DNA of 64,000 nucleotides. Source: Chersky-840 sp963810195 (GTDB taxonomy: Bacteria > Actinomycetota > Acidimicrobiia > Acidimicrobiales > UBA8190). Positions 26,314-35,058 of this stretch are shown here, piece after piece (within the stretch, counting starts at the first letter, position 1; every line of letters starts with the position of its first letter). The position numbers and the translations under genes are program-made. The stretch lies in contig CAWEMO010000002.1 in NCBI GenBank assembly GCA_963810195.1, positions 558,001 to 622,000 on the forward strand, given 5' to 3'. The notes under the pieces are model-generated. The model made no database searches. It saw nothing but the letters and a program-made list of their open reading frames with translations, and was not told where the DNA came from.

Positions 26314-27000
26314 TCAGGCGTCAGCGGTGCCTTTGACCGCCCCCAGGCCGGACTGGTTGAACTCCTCGAGCGCGTCGGACAGCGACGTGCCCGCGTCGAC
26401 CGTCGGGAACTCCTCACGTGTGTTGAGGTGCGGGAACGGCGCATCGGGGACCGGGAAGCCGAGGGCCTCGCACAACGGCTCCCACCCGTCGCCGGCCTGC
26501 CAGTCCACGAGCCGGTCCGAGGGCGCCGAGGCGCGCACCGCCGCGTTGTGGCGCTCGTAGGCGGCGATCGCCGCGTCCCGGTCGGTCCAGTCCGAGGTGA
26601 AGCGGGCGCCGGCCACGGCGCGCCACATCTCGAACCAGTCGGCCATCTCCGGCGGAACGTGCTCGGCGTCGATGGCGAAGATGGTCTGGCTGGCGCTCTG
26701 CCACCAGGCCTGGCCGTCCCGTCGGGTCGAGAGCACGACCACCGCACCCGGGTTGGCCTCGAGGATCTCGGGCCAGAACAGGCAAGCGGGGAAGTCGGAA
26801 GTGGCGCCGTAGGAGTCGAGCATGGCCGCCCAGTCGACCGGCTTCCCCTCCGCCGCGTCGCGCCACATCCCCACGTGGTCGGGCTGACCGAAGACCTCGA
26901 GCATGTGGTAGCAGGGATTCCCGGTCAGCTGTTCCAGCGCCGTCTTGAGAGACAGCGTGCCCGTCCGGCCGACACCCGCGCCGACGACTTTCAACTCCAT
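26314..27000 (-). CDS. Sulfotransferase-family protein
   Basis: 228 aa. The N-terminus MELKVVGAGVGRTGTLSLKT contains the PAPS 5'-phosphosulfate loop, and 'LTGNPCYHM' is a hallmark of the Sulfotransfer_4 family common in Actinobacteria and lower eukaryotes. The later VVVLSTRRDGQAWWQS is the 3'-phosphate-binding region, with the conserved R and S. These enzymes transfer sulfate from PAPS to hydroxyl groups; the acceptor is unknown. ATG 27000 follows GGGGGA by about five nt; the upstream extension to 27060 lacks a ribosome site. The gene is convergent with the duplicated membrane protein. Confidence 0.82.
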   Translation of the reverse strand: MELKVVGAGVGRTGTLSLKTALEQLTGNPCYHMLEVFGQPDHVGMWRDAAEGKPVDWAAMLDSYGATSDFPACLFWPEILEANPGAVVVLSTRRDGQAWWQSASQTIFAIDAEHVPPEMADWFEMWRAVAGARFTSDWTDRDAAIAAYERHNAAVRASAPSDRLVDWQAGDGWEPLCEALGFPVPDAPFPHLNTREEFPTVDAGTSLSDALEEFNQSGLGAVKGTADA

Positions 27001-27110
27001 GGCTTCCCCCGCTCCCCTCGTCGGCTCCCGCCACCGACGCCAGGCATGGCTTAGCACCACGCGAGCGGGCGTGCCGGGGCGAGCGCCGCGCCGGGCTGGG
27101 GCGTGGGCCG

Positions 27111-27446
27111 TCAGCGATCGGAGAGCTCGTCCACCAACTTCCTGGGCGCCTTGCGGATCCAGGCGTCGGTGAGCAGTTCCTCCACCAGGTCGGGACCCGC
27201 CCGGCGCAGGACCACCACGACACAGGCCAGGCGCTTGCCCCAGTAGAACGCCTGGCAGGCCTCGGGGTTCTCCGCCACCGCGGCGCGGATCTCGGGCTCG
27301 TCGACCATGACCCGCAGGTGGGTGTCGTCGGGGACGGTGGCGAAGATCTTCCCCCGGACCCGGAACGACGCCATGTCGTGGTGGGGCTCCTCGGTCACCT
27401 CCGGAAGGGCGAGGGCGATCTTGCGGGCCCGGGCGAGCGTGGTCAC
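27111..27446 (-). CDS. MmcQ/YjbR-family protein
   Basis: 111-aa YjbR/CyaY-like small protein. The typical start 'ARKIALALPEVTEEPHHDMASFRVRGKIFATV' and the mid motif 'CQAFYWGKRLACVVV' define the family. The fold resembles DNA-binding or frataxin-like proteins, but the role is not established. GTG 27446 is ten nt after the stop of the SRAP gene, so the two are likely one transcript. Confidence 0.82.
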   Translation of the reverse strand: MTTLARARKIALALPEVTEEPHHDMASFRVRGKIFATVPDDTHLRVMVDEPEIRAAVAENPEACQAFYWGKRLACVVVVLRRAGPDLVEELLTDAWIRKAPRKLVDELSDR

Positions 27447-27456
27447 GTGCCCGGGT

Positions 27457-28218
27457 TCACTCGTCCTCGTCGCCGGGAGCGGCCTGCTGGATGATCATGG
27501 GCCCGTCGTTGCGGGGGCTGTTCACGGCCTTGTCGACGGGATGGCGCACCAGGGTGCCCTTCGGGGCCGGGAGCAGGAGCTCGGACAGTGCCTCGGTGTC
27601 GTGCTGGTCGGGGTCGAGCCAGCGATCGAAGTCGGCGCGCTCGATGATGACCGGCATGCGGTCGTGCACGTCGACCATGTCGGCACCGGCATTGGTGGTG
27701 ATGATGGTGCAGGTGCGCAGCATCGTCTCGGGATCGGGCTCCTCGGAGCGGGACTTGTCCCACCACGTCTCGTAGAGGCCGGCGAAGGTGATGGGCTGGC
27801 CGTCGGCCCGGCGAAAGTAGAAGGGGACCTTGCGCTTGGGGCTGGCGGGGTCCGGGCCCTGCCACTCGAAGAAGCCGTCCACCACGACCAGGCAGCGGTG
27901 GTTGGCGAAGGCGGAGCGGTAGGCGGGCTTCTTCGTGACGGTCTCGGCCCGGGCGTTGATCATCTTGTAGGCCGTGCGGGGGTCCTTGGCCCAGTGGGGG
28001 ACCAGCCCCCAGCGCAGGACGTCCAAAACCCTCTCGTGGTCTTCGCTCTTCCCACCGGAGTCCGTGCGTGCGTGACGCTCGGTGATGGCCGGGATGCCGC
28101 GGGCGGGCGGCACGTTCCAGCTCGGCCGCCCCTCAGGATTGACGCCCGCCGCCAGCTGGACTTCGAGCAATCGCGCCAGCTGCGAAGGGGGCGTGTGAAT
28201 GTCGACCCGGCCGCACAC
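27457..28218 (-). CDS. SRAP-domain protein (YedK/HMCES type), abasic-site protein crosslinker
   Basis: 253 aa. SRAP proteins shield abasic sites in single-stranded DNA by forming a thiazolidine with the N-terminal Cys exposed after Met removal. Present: MCGRVD with Cys2, the WNVPPARG segment, NARAET with the catalytic Asn, DGFFEW with Glu, and VHDRMPVII with the His. The start is GTG 28218, forced because Cys must be residue 2. Family length is normal. Genes of this family are often tied to SOS/DNA repair; no LexA box was recognised upstream. It precedes the YjbR gene by 10 nt. Confidence 0.9.
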   Translation of the reverse strand: MCGRVDIHTPPSQLARLLEVQLAAGVNPEGRPSWNVPPARGIPAITERHARTDSGGKSEDHERVLDVLRWGLVPHWAKDPRTAYKMINARAETVTKKPAYRSAFANHRCLVVVDGFFEWQGPDPASPKRKVPFYFRRADGQPITFAGLYETWWDKSRSEEPDPETMLRTCTIITTNAGADMVDVHDRMPVIIERADFDRWLDPDQHDTEALSELLLPAPKGTLVRHPVDKAVNSPRNDGPMIIQQAAPGDEDE

Positions 28219-28755
28219 GACCCCCGAGCTTATGGGGACAAATCAAGAAGCCGTCGGCCGGAGGAACTCAGGACGGACCGTCGTCGTCAGGGACCCAATC
28301 GCGGCGAAGTTGGTTCGATTACAGATCACCAGCAAGGTCACGAGCAAGGTCTGCGGCAAGCCCTGAGCGGAAGCTACGACCGTGACCGCTCGCACGCGTC
28401 TTCGTCCGGCGTTCACTGGCGCGCACCGGCGGCGGGAGGTCCAGTTCGTGTGTCGGGGCCTGGAGCTTCGCATCATCCTGAACCTCTCTCCGTGGCAGCC
28501 AAGTTGCACCGCTTTGCCACTCCTCGTAGGGTGCCCACGTTTAGTGGGCGCCCTACTTCCAAAAAACCACTGAATCGGGGAGTTCGGTTTGATTCTTCGA
28601 AGTTTTACTTCGTTAAGTACTCAAGTCAGCACACTAAGTGTGCAGCGAGATCGAAGCGTCATCGCCCCTTGCGCCGTCTTCGATCTGGCGCACACGAGGG
28701 CCGTCTCTTCAGGCGATCGAACCTGTGTTCGATGCATGACCGTACAGGAGGCCGC
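28219..28755. other. 537-nt intergenic region at the edge of the pilus island
   Basis: No coding frame is convincing. Base composition changes within it: the right half (about 28540-28640) is clearly richer in A/T than anything to the left, with several TTC/GAA-rich and A-run stretches. It contains the strong hairpin listed at 28526-28556 and must hold the promoter for the pilus locus, although I cannot pick one promoter with confidence. Confidence 0.5.
28526..28556. terminator. 13-bp stem-loop with 5-nt loop
   Basis: GTAGGGTGCCCAC (28526-28538) and GTGGGCGCCCTAC (28544-28556) pair over 13 positions, one of them G-U, around GTTTA. It is followed by an A-run on the + strand rather than T, so a classic intrinsic terminator is doubtful. 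It may instead be an operator or an island-border element. Confidence 0.45.
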
Positions 28756-29628
28756 GTGACACATCGGATGAAGGCCTTGGTGGTGGGCGTGGCGGTCGTC
28801 AGTACGCAAGGGGCCTTGGTCGCGTGGGCGGCGACGAATTCGACCTCAGCGTCGGACGGCGGCAACACCGTGAGGGTGGGCGCTACCGGCGCCACCTCGA
28901 TCCCGGGAAGGCGTGTCCACCATGGCGGTGCCAAAAGCGGGAGCTCGGGTTCCTCGTGCACCTACACGCCGCTTCCGGCCAAGGACGCCGCCACGTTCGG
29001 CCCCGGGGGTCCAACCCCTGGGAGCTGGTATTTCGTCAAGTGCCCTGGGAAGACACTCACGATCTACAACGGCGCCCTGTCCTGGTTTCCCTCTGCCCCG
29101 ACGACTCAGGCGGGTCCTACTACAGCCCCAAGCGCATTGGCCCTGCAGGCCGCCGATTCACTGTCACTTCCCGCGCCGGTCGTCGATCTCAACCCGTCGT
29201 CCTTCAGTGTCGTGAACCTCAGCACATGGCTCTGGATAGGTCCCCAGATCTGGCACAGCTTTCGTGCCACGGCCACCGCTGGCGCCGTGAGCGCGACGGC
29301 CGTCGCGATGCCGGAGAGCGTTTCGTGGTCGATGGGTGATGGGAGTGTCGTGGTCTGCGACGGCCCAGGGACCCCATATCGGCCCGGGATCTCCTCCGAC
29401 CTGCAGGCGACGGACTGCTCGTACACATACCGAACGTCCTCAGCGGGTCAACCCAGCAGCGATGGCGACCCAAACGACGGGGCGTTTCGCGTCAGTTCGA
29501 CGATTACGTGGGGGGTCAGCTGGTCCGCGACAGGCGCGGCAGGTGGTGGCCCACTCGCGCCGTTGCATACGAGCTCCACGGTCCCCGTTCGCGTGGAGCA
29601 GGTTGAATCCGTCGGAACTGCGGGCTGA
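28756..29628 (+). CDS. Secreted protein at the head of the Tad pilus locus
   Basis: 290 aa. GTG 28756 has AGGAGG four nt upstream; the long open frame upstream is antisense to SRAP and is discarded. The N-terminus (MKALVVGVAVVSTQGALVAWAA) is a Sec signal peptide. The mature part is Ser/Gly-rich, with a Cys-containing SCTYTPL segment, and ends in a region with SWSMGDGS..VCDGPGTPY and a second Cys in TDCSYTYR. I recognise this as an uncharacterised secreted protein that often opens actinobacterial tad clusters, not a known enzyme. It is followed after 21 nt by the SAF-domain gene. A role in pilus assembly at the cell surface is inferred. Confidence 0.72.
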   Translation: MTHRMKALVVGVAVVSTQGALVAWAATNSTSASDGGNTVRVGATGATSIPGRRVHHGGAKSGSSGSSCTYTPLPAKDAATFGPGGPTPGSWYFVKCPGKTLTIYNGALSWFPSAPTTQAGPTTAPSALALQAADSLSLPAPVVDLNPSSFSVVNLSTWLWIGPQIWHSFRATATAGAVSATAVAMPESVSWSMGDGSVVVCDGPGTPYRPGISSDLQATDCSYTYRTSSAGQPSSDGDPNDGAFRVSSTITWGVSWSATGAAGGGPLAPLHTSSTVPVRVEQVESVGTAG

Positions 29629-29649
29629 CGCGAGATAGGGCTGGTTCTC

Positions 29650-30375
29650 ATGGTTACTACGTTGGCACGCCCCCGATCTGCCCGGCGGCCCATCCCCGAT
29701 CCTCTTCGCTTCGTCGGCAATGGGCACCGTAGAAGGCCAGTCGTAGCGATCGCGTCGCTAGCGTTGGTCACCTTTTGCGTGGCGGTATTCACGAGCCTCT
29801 ATGTCCACGCGGGAAACCGGATTGCGGTGTTGGCTGTGGCTCGCGACGTTCCACAAGGACACCAAATCACGTCGAGCGACCTCGGGGTCGTTCGACTCTC
29901 GGTCTCACAAGGGTTGTCCCCAGTCCCTGCGGGCGAGATCAGCCGTGTAGTCGGACGAATCGCGGCCGTCCCCCTTGTCCACGGAACCTTGATCAGTTCG
30001 ATGGAACTGACCACCCACGGCGGTCTAGCGAAGGGCAAGGCGGTCGTGGGAGTTGCCACCAAAGCCGGTCAACTCCCGGCCGCTGGGGTCGAGGACGGAG
30101 ACACCGTCGACGTAATCCTGACCGAATCCCCGGCCACCTTGGAGGGTGGCACTTCTCAAGGATTCTCTCCATCTGCTGCATCAGCGACGAGTGGTCAGGT
30201 GGAGGTAGGTGGTGTCTTGGCGTCAGATGCCATGGTCACGGGCGTGGCAACCCCCTCGTCGAGCCCAGACACAGTCGTCGTCTCAGTCTTGATCCCTGCC
30301 TCATTGGCGCCGCTCGTCGCCAGCGCGTCCGCGGCGGGGCAGGTGGCGTTGGATCTAGTAGGACCGAGTTCATGA
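29650..30375 (+). CDS. cpaB: SAF-domain Flp pilus assembly protein (CpaB/RcpC-like)
   Basis: 241 aa. One N-terminal transmembrane helix (about 30-52, VVAIASLALVTFCVAVFTSL) is followed by a SAF domain: AVARDVPQGHQITSSDLGVVRLSV, then GRIAAVPLVHGTLISSMEL. CpaB/RcpC proteins are envelope components of Tad systems. ATG 29650. Its stop overlaps the next gene by four bases. Actinobacterial members are shorter than Gram-negative CpaB, as here. Confidence 0.83.
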   Translation: MVTTLARPRSARRPIPDPLRFVGNGHRRRPVVAIASLALVTFCVAVFTSLYVHAGNRIAVLAVARDVPQGHQITSSDLGVVRLSVSQGLSPVPAGEISRVVGRIAAVPLVHGTLISSMELTTHGGLAKGKAVVGVATKAGQLPAAGVEDGDTVDVILTESPATLEGGTSQGFSPSAASATSGQVEVGGVLASDAMVTGVATPSSSPDTVVVSVLIPASLAPLVASASAAGQVALDLVGPSS

Positions 30376-31223
30376 CCCTTGTCGCCATTTGTTCCGGTAA
30401 GGGGTCACCCGGGGTCTCGACCCTCACCTGCGTTGCGGGCGCAGTGTGGCCTTCTGGCCGGCGCATCGTGATTGCTGAATGTGATCCGTCGGGGAATGAC
30501 CTCGCCGCCCGATTTGGAATGTCACAACGCGTCGGCATCACAAGTCTGGTCCTCGCTCACCGGCATTCTGAGCACTCCAAGCTGACGTTCGATGAGCACA
30601 TCCAATCTCTCCCTGGCGGTCTCGAGGCATTGGTCGGTCCTGTCAACCCCGATGCCGCAATGAGTCTGGATCGGCAGGTTGGAGCCGTGGGCTCCACGAT
30701 CTTCCCCGAGGAGGTCGACATCGTGGTCGACTGCGGACGGGTTCGTGCAGACGCGCCTGGACAACGAGGGATTCTCAGTGCCGCTGACGAAGTCGTCGTA
30801 GTCGCGCGGCCGGACGCCGCTGGAATGGCACACACACTCTGGACTCTCGATGTCGTCCGGAACCTCGCGTGCAGAGGATCGAGCTCCATCGTCGTCGTGG
30901 GGCCAAGTGCGTTCCGTGCGGGAGAGATCGAAAAGGCATTCAAGGCCACGATTCTGGGGTCCATTCCACTCGACGGCCGGTCGGCAGCAATGGCGTGTGG
31001 CAAACCTGGAAAGGCGGGCCGGTTTGCCCGCAGCGGCCTGGTTTCTTCTGTGAGAGTGATCGTCGACCGACTGTCTGCCAGGCACAGCATTGGGGCTCAT
31101 AGCCCGCAACGCCAATCACGTGACACCGTCACCGTCGTTGAGAACCCAGTTGACTCAACTTTGGCGGCCCACAGATTCAATGGAGTGGCCCTAGGGGAGC
31201 GGGGCGCAGGCTCGGGACGATGA
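30372..31223 (+). CDS. CpaE/TadZ-like ParA-family protein lacking the second Walker A lysine
   Basis: 283 aa. The N-terminus reads VAICSGKGSPGVSTLT, equivalent to the deviant Walker A KGGxGK[ST] of MinD/ParA. Signature Lys10 is kept, but the invariant second Lys is Val15. 'VIAECDPSGNDLAARFG' is the ParA switch region and 'VDIVVDCGRV' the Walker B strand. TadZ/CpaE proteins localise the Tad machine. Loss of the lysine implies altered or absent ATPase activity. It starts ATGA-overlapped with CpaB and ends ATGA-overlapped with the TadA gene. Confidence 0.8.
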   Translation: MTLVAICSGKGSPGVSTLTCVAGAVWPSGRRIVIAECDPSGNDLAARFGMSQRVGITSLVLAHRHSEHSKLTFDEHIQSLPGGLEALVGPVNPDAAMSLDRQVGAVGSTIFPEEVDIVVDCGRVRADAPGQRGILSAADEVVVVARPDAAGMAHTLWTLDVVRNLACRGSSSIVVVGPSAFRAGEIEKAFKATILGSIPLDGRSAAMACGKPGKAGRFARSGLVSSVRVIVDRLSARHSIGAHSPQRQSRDTVTVVENPVDSTLAAHRFNGVALGERGAGSGR

Positions 31224-32611
31224 AATCCGACGACCTGACTTCGTTGATTTCCAGGCTCCGCGTCGACGTGGCTGACGACCTGTCTGATGGCACCGGTTAC
31301 GAATTGACTCTCGATGACCGTAGGGAACTCGCCCGCGAGTTCACGCTCTCTCGCCTCGAGCGTCATGCAGCCGATTGTGTCGAACGCGGCGACTCTCCCC
31401 TTGATATGGGAGATGAGGAGTACGTTGCCCGCGCAGTGCTCGATGCCCTGTTCGGCTTAGGACGGCTCCAGTCGCTGATCGATGACAGCGACATCGAGAA
31501 CATCGATGTCAATGGATACGACCATGTATGGGTCACATATTCAGACGGGACCAAGGCAAGCGTCGAACCCATTGCTGACTCGGATGCTGAGCTCGCAGAA
31601 ATGCTGCGGTCGGCGGCAGCTCGATTCGGACTGTCGGAACGGCGATTTGACGTGTCCCATCCCGAGTTGGATCTACGGTTGCCCGATGGAAGTCGTCTTT
31701 CGGCCCTGATGTCCGTCGTGCGCAGGCCAGTGGTTTCCATCCGGCGTCACCGCTATGTCAACCTTTCGCTGGACGATCTCGTGGAGATGGGTGGGCTTGA
31801 TGACACCCTGGCAAGCTTCTTAGCGGCCGCCGTTCGAGCGAGAAAGAACGTCGTCGTCGGCGGGGCGATGAACTCGGGCAAGACCACTCTGGTCCGGGCA
31901 CTGGCATCCGCTATCCCCCGACGGGAGCGAGTCGTGACGATCGAGCAGGCGTTCGAGCTAGGTCTTGATTCGATGCCTGACAGACATCCGGACTTAGTTG
32001 CCCTGGAGGCTCGGCCCGCCAATGCGGAAGGCGAGGGTGCGATCTCAATGGCACGACTCGTCCGAAGAGCTCTTCGAATGAACGCAGATCGAGTAATCGT
32101 CGGCGAAGTCCTTGGCGATGAGGTGCTGCCGATGCTCAATGCCATGAGTCAAGGACGTTCGGGTTCGATGTGCACTATCCATGCCGACTCATCGCTCGGC
32201 ATCTTTCGTCGTCTTGCCTCTTACGCCGTACAGGCGCCGGAGCGCCTACCACTCGAGTCCACCAACCTTCTCATCGCGGGTGCCGTCCATTTTGTGGTAT
32301 TCATCGAGGCTGCTGATGTCGAAGGAATGTCGGCGGACATGCGGTACCTGTACGGCCGACACTCGATTCGACCGAGTGAGGATTCTAACGTCCACCCCCA
32401 GTTTGAGGCCGTAAGGCGGCGTCGATTTGTATCCTCGGTGCGAGAGGTCGTAGGTGCAGAAGGGCTGCATGTCATCTCGAACGAAGTCTTTCGAGTGGAC
32501 AACGATGGTCGAGCGGATCAAGTGGCGCCGCTCCGCTCCTCTACTCTGGACGAGCTGGTCAACTGTGGATTCGAGCCATCCCTGCACAGTGCCGAGGCGA
32601 TACCGTGGTGA
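31220..32611 (+). CDS. tadA: Tad secretion ATPase TadA/CpaF
   Basis: 463-aa hexameric type II/IV secretion ATPase that powers Flp pilus polymerisation on the cytoplasmic face. The N-terminal domain contains 'LGRLQSLIDDSDIENIDVNGYDHVWV', typical of CpaF. Walker A is GAMNSGKTTL with Lys221; the Asp box lies around RRERVVTIEQAFEL; Walker B is RVIVGEVLGDEVLPML; the His box is SGSMCTIHADS. The C-terminal ~70 residues are variable. Overlapping ATGA junction on the 5' side and GTGA on the 3' side show tight coupling. Confidence 0.92.
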   Translation: MKSDDLTSLISRLRVDVADDLSDGTGYELTLDDRRELAREFTLSRLERHAADCVERGDSPLDMGDEEYVARAVLDALFGLGRLQSLIDDSDIENIDVNGYDHVWVTYSDGTKASVEPIADSDAELAEMLRSAAARFGLSERRFDVSHPELDLRLPDGSRLSALMSVVRRPVVSIRRHRYVNLSLDDLVEMGGLDDTLASFLAAAVRARKNVVVGGAMNSGKTTLVRALASAIPRRERVVTIEQAFELGLDSMPDRHPDLVALEARPANAEGEGAISMARLVRRALRMNADRVIVGEVLGDEVLPMLNAMSQGRSGSMCTIHADSSLGIFRRLASYAVQAPERLPLESTNLLIAGAVHFVVFIEAADVEGMSADMRYLYGRHSIRPSEDSNVHPQFEAVRRRRFVSSVREVVGAEGLHVISNEVFRVDNDGRADQVAPLRSSTLDELVNCGFEPSLHSAEAIPW

Positions 32612-33483
32612 GCTCCGCAATCGCCGCGGCCCTAGCAACAGGCACTGTCGTGGGAGTCCTGGGTCTCGCCTGGACCTTCCTTCCCGAACGGTCTCTCGAC
32701 AAAGGGAAGCGCCGGAGCGGCCCTTCACCGCGTAACGAGCAACCAGCCTTCGATGAACACGGACTCCCCACACGCATTAGGGAGGTGGCAGTCCCGACAG
32801 CCATAGGTCTTCTCTGCGTGATCATCACCCGCTGGCCGATTGCCGGAATTCTGGGAACGCTCGCGGCCGCGACGCTGCCCAATCATCTACGGAAGGTCGT
32901 TCCGGGAGCGTCCTCCAAACGAGCCGAGGCGGTGGCGTCGTGGACGGAGCTCATCCGGGACTCGATGGCTGCTTCGGCAGGGCTCGCACAAGCAATCGTC
33001 GTGACAGCCTCGTCAGCACCGATCTCGATCAGGCCTCAGGTGAGCGCTCTTGCGATGCGACTGACCAACGGCATGCCCCTGGACTCAGCGCTGCGATGCT
33101 TCGCTGGCGAGGTCGGAGAACCGGCGGCCGAGTTCCTCGTATGTGCGCTGCTCATGGCCGCGACATCGCGCGCTCAAAGGTTGGTCGATGTCTTGGGTGC
33201 CTTGGCGGAAGCCATACGTGAGGACGTCGCGATGCGTCTCCGCATCGATGCCAGCCGAGCCTCCGCCAGGAGCAGTATGCGGACCGTGGTGCTTTTTTCG
33301 CTGGGCTTCGCGTTCGCTCTCACCGTCGTCGCACACTCGTACCTCAGCCCATTCGGGACCGCTGAAGGTCAACTCGTGCTGGGCGCTGTAGGCCTCCTTT
33401 ACGCGATCGGATTGACCCTCATGGTCCGGCTCGTCCGTCCAGTTCCCCAGGCGCGCCTTCTTGACGCGGAGCGGATCAGATGA
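32608..33483 (+). CDS. tadB: Tad inner-membrane platform protein TadB
   Basis: About 291 aa with a type II secretion F domain. Hydrophobic segments lie near residues 3-25, 60-90, 230-250 and 258-280. The cytoplasmic F-domain core is 'VASWTELIRDSMAASAGLAQAIV' onward, with 'LRCFAGEVGEPAAEFLVCALLMA'. GTG 32608 overlaps the TadA stop (GTGA); GTG 32605 is equally possible. TadB and TadC form the membrane platform on which TadA acts. Confidence 0.86.
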   Translation: MSSAIAAALATGTVVGVLGLAWTFLPERSLDKGKRRSGPSPRNEQPAFDEHGLPTRIREVAVPTAIGLLCVIITRWPIAGILGTLAAATLPNHLRKVVPGASSKRAEAVASWTELIRDSMAASAGLAQAIVVTASSAPISIRPQVSALAMRLTNGMPLDSALRCFAGEVGEPAAEFLVCALLMAATSRAQRLVDVLGALAEAIREDVAMRLRIDASRASARSSMRTVVLFSLGFAFALTVVAHSYLSPFGTAEGQLVLGAVGLLYAIGLTLMVRLVRPVPQARLLDAERIR

Positions 33484-34388
33484 CCCTTGTCATCATGACG
33501 GCACTTGCAGCCGGCTTGGGTCTCGTGGGCTTTGTGATCGGAATCCGAGGTCAGCGGACATCGCTGCAAGGACTGTTGATGGGCGTGACGGCGGAGCAGG
33601 CGTCCACGAGTCGGCCCGAACACTCGAGGAGGCAGTCAAGCGCCTGGCGCTTCGACCGAAAAATGGGACTGTGGGTCGCGACCTCAGTTCGAGAGAGAGG
33701 TCTCTTCGAGCGCGAACTGGTAATCCGTCTCGCTCTGTCCAACTCCTCCCTGGAGGAACTTTCCTCCCGCTCCCTTTTGTGTATGGCTGCTGGGCTCTCT
33801 CTCCCAATGACAACTTGGCTGATCTTGGTTGCCGGAGGAATGCGGATTGACCTTATATTCCCGGTCTCCGCTGCCGTCGCCCTCGCGATCGTTGGCGCGC
33901 TTTTCCCAATCGCGGAGATGAACGCCGAGGCCAAGCGCGGTCAGCGGCACGCCAAGAGAGTCATTTGCTCATTTCTCGATCTCGTAGTCCTCGGTCTCGC
34001 CGGAGGCATGGGGATCGAAAGTGCCTTACTTACCGCCGCCCAACTCGGCGAGAACGTCGTCGCCCGTCGCATGGTAACAGCCTTGTCTCTGTGTCGAGAT
34101 ACAGGTGAACCTCCGTGGGAGGCGCTGGCACGAGTCGGAGCCACACTCGGCATCGAAGAGTTGAGCGAGGTGGCGGCAACAGCCGGATTGGCGGGGATGG
34201 AGGGCGCCAAGGTACGAGCCACACTGGCGGCGCGGGCAGCGTCAATTCGGCGGCACGAGCTAGCCGAGGCCGAGGCCGAGGCAAACGCATTGACCGAGAA
34301 GCTATTCATTCCAGGTGCATTTCTACTCGTGGGATTCTTGGTCTTCATCGGTTACCCGGCGTTCACCCGAATTGCTTCTGGTTTCTGA
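33480..34388 (+). CDS. tadC: Tad inner-membrane platform protein TadC
   Basis: 302 aa, type II secretion F domain. Transmembrane segments are visible near 5-22, 98-118, 122-145 and 275-297 (FIPGAFLLVGFLVFIGYPAF). The diagnostic cytoplasmic part is 'FLDLVVLGLAGGMGIESALLTAAQ', later 'ELSEVAATAGLAGMEGAKVRATLAARAASIRRHELAEAEA', shortened here to its ends. ATG 33480 overlaps TadB by four bases. It partners TadB in the platform. Confidence 0.85.
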   Translation: MTLVIMTALAAGLGLVGFVIGIRGQRTSLQGLLMGVTAEQASTSRPEHSRRQSSAWRFDRKMGLWVATSVRERGLFERELVIRLALSNSSLEELSSRSLLCMAAGLSLPMTTWLILVAGGMRIDLIFPVSAAVALAIVGALFPIAEMNAEAKRGQRHAKRVICSFLDLVVLGLAGGMGIESALLTAAQLGENVVARRMVTALSLCRDTGEPPWEALARVGATLGIEELSEVAATAGLAGMEGAKVRATLAARAASIRRHELAEAEAEANALTEKLFIPGAFLLVGFLVFIGYPAFTRIASGF

Positions 34389-34438
34389 TTGAGCGACTCG
34401 TACGAATGAAGCAGGCGACATGAAAGGAGTGTCTAAGG

Positions 34439-34627
34439 ATGATGCTACAAATGAAAGTGCTGTTGGCGGTCGCATCGGCCAGGTGGACCGCGACCCGTCG
34501 AAGCGAAGTGGGGAGTGTCGTCGAGAAAGTAATACTCACTGCCGTCTTCGCGGCGCTTGCTATTGCTATCGGCGCCATCATCGTCGCCAAAGTGATGGAC
34601 AAGGCCAATTCGATCAACCTCAATTGA
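34439..34627 (+). CDS. flp: Flp-type prepilin
   Basis: 62-aa major pilin candidate directly after TadC. The leader (MLQMKVLLAVASARWTATRR) is followed by SEVGSVVEK and one hydrophobic helix (VILTAVFAALAIAIGAIIVA), as in Flp pilins, then a short polar tail. The class III processing site is unusual: the conserved Glu is the fourth residue after Gly instead of the fifth. Starts ATG 34439 and ATG 34442 are both possible; AAGGAG lies upstream. Too short for most automatic callers, but position and helix make it convincing. Confidence 0.82.
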   Translation: MMLQMKVLLAVASARWTATRRSEVGSVVEKVILTAVFAALAIAIGAIIVAKVMDKANSINLN

Positions 34628-34653
34628 CGCAAGTATCGGCATTTCGGAGAAAA

Positions 34654-35058
34654 ATGGAGCGTCTGGCATCGGAGCGACGGCCGACCAGGGGGGAGGATGG
34701 TTCCGTTGTGGAGGCGGCGATTGCCGTCCCTGCGGCGATGCTGCTCATCCTGCTGTCAGTGCAGGTGTGCCTTTGGGCACATGCATCGACCCTTGTACAA
34801 GCTGCTGCCACTCGAGGAGATCAGGCGGCGTGCATCGAAGGTGGTTCGTTGAATTCCGGGATTGCGGCAGCACGCATGGCGTTGGCCAACACCGCAAGCC
34901 ACGTCGTGTTGAACTCCTCGGTGCAGGCATCAACAATGTCGGGAGACGACGTACAGGTCCGCGTGACCGGAATTGCCGAGTCGATCATACCAGGCATCCG
35001 CCTCGCCGTATCAGCCGTCCGCGTTGGTTCGAAGCAGGAATTCCGTGTCTCCGGCTAA
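34654..35058 (+). CDS. TadE-like minor pilin/pseudopilin
   Basis: 134 aa from ATG 34654, with GGAG five nt upstream; the longer frame from 34420 is antisense-like junk over the pilin. RGEDGSVVEAAIAVPAAMLLILL is the prepilin-like processing site and helix, sharing the odd GSVVE spacing with the Flp pilin. It then has 'QAAATRGDQAACIEGG' and a beta-rich C-terminal part. TadE proteins are minor pilins processed by the Tad prepilin peptidase. Its 3' end overlaps the next gene by 14 nt. Confidence 0.8.
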   Translation: MERLASERRPTRGEDGSVVEAAIAVPAAMLLILLSVQVCLWAHASTLVQAAATRGDQAACIEGGSLNSGIAAARMALANTASHVVLNSSVQASTMSGDDVQVRVTGIAESIIPGIRLAVSAVRVGSKQEFRVSG

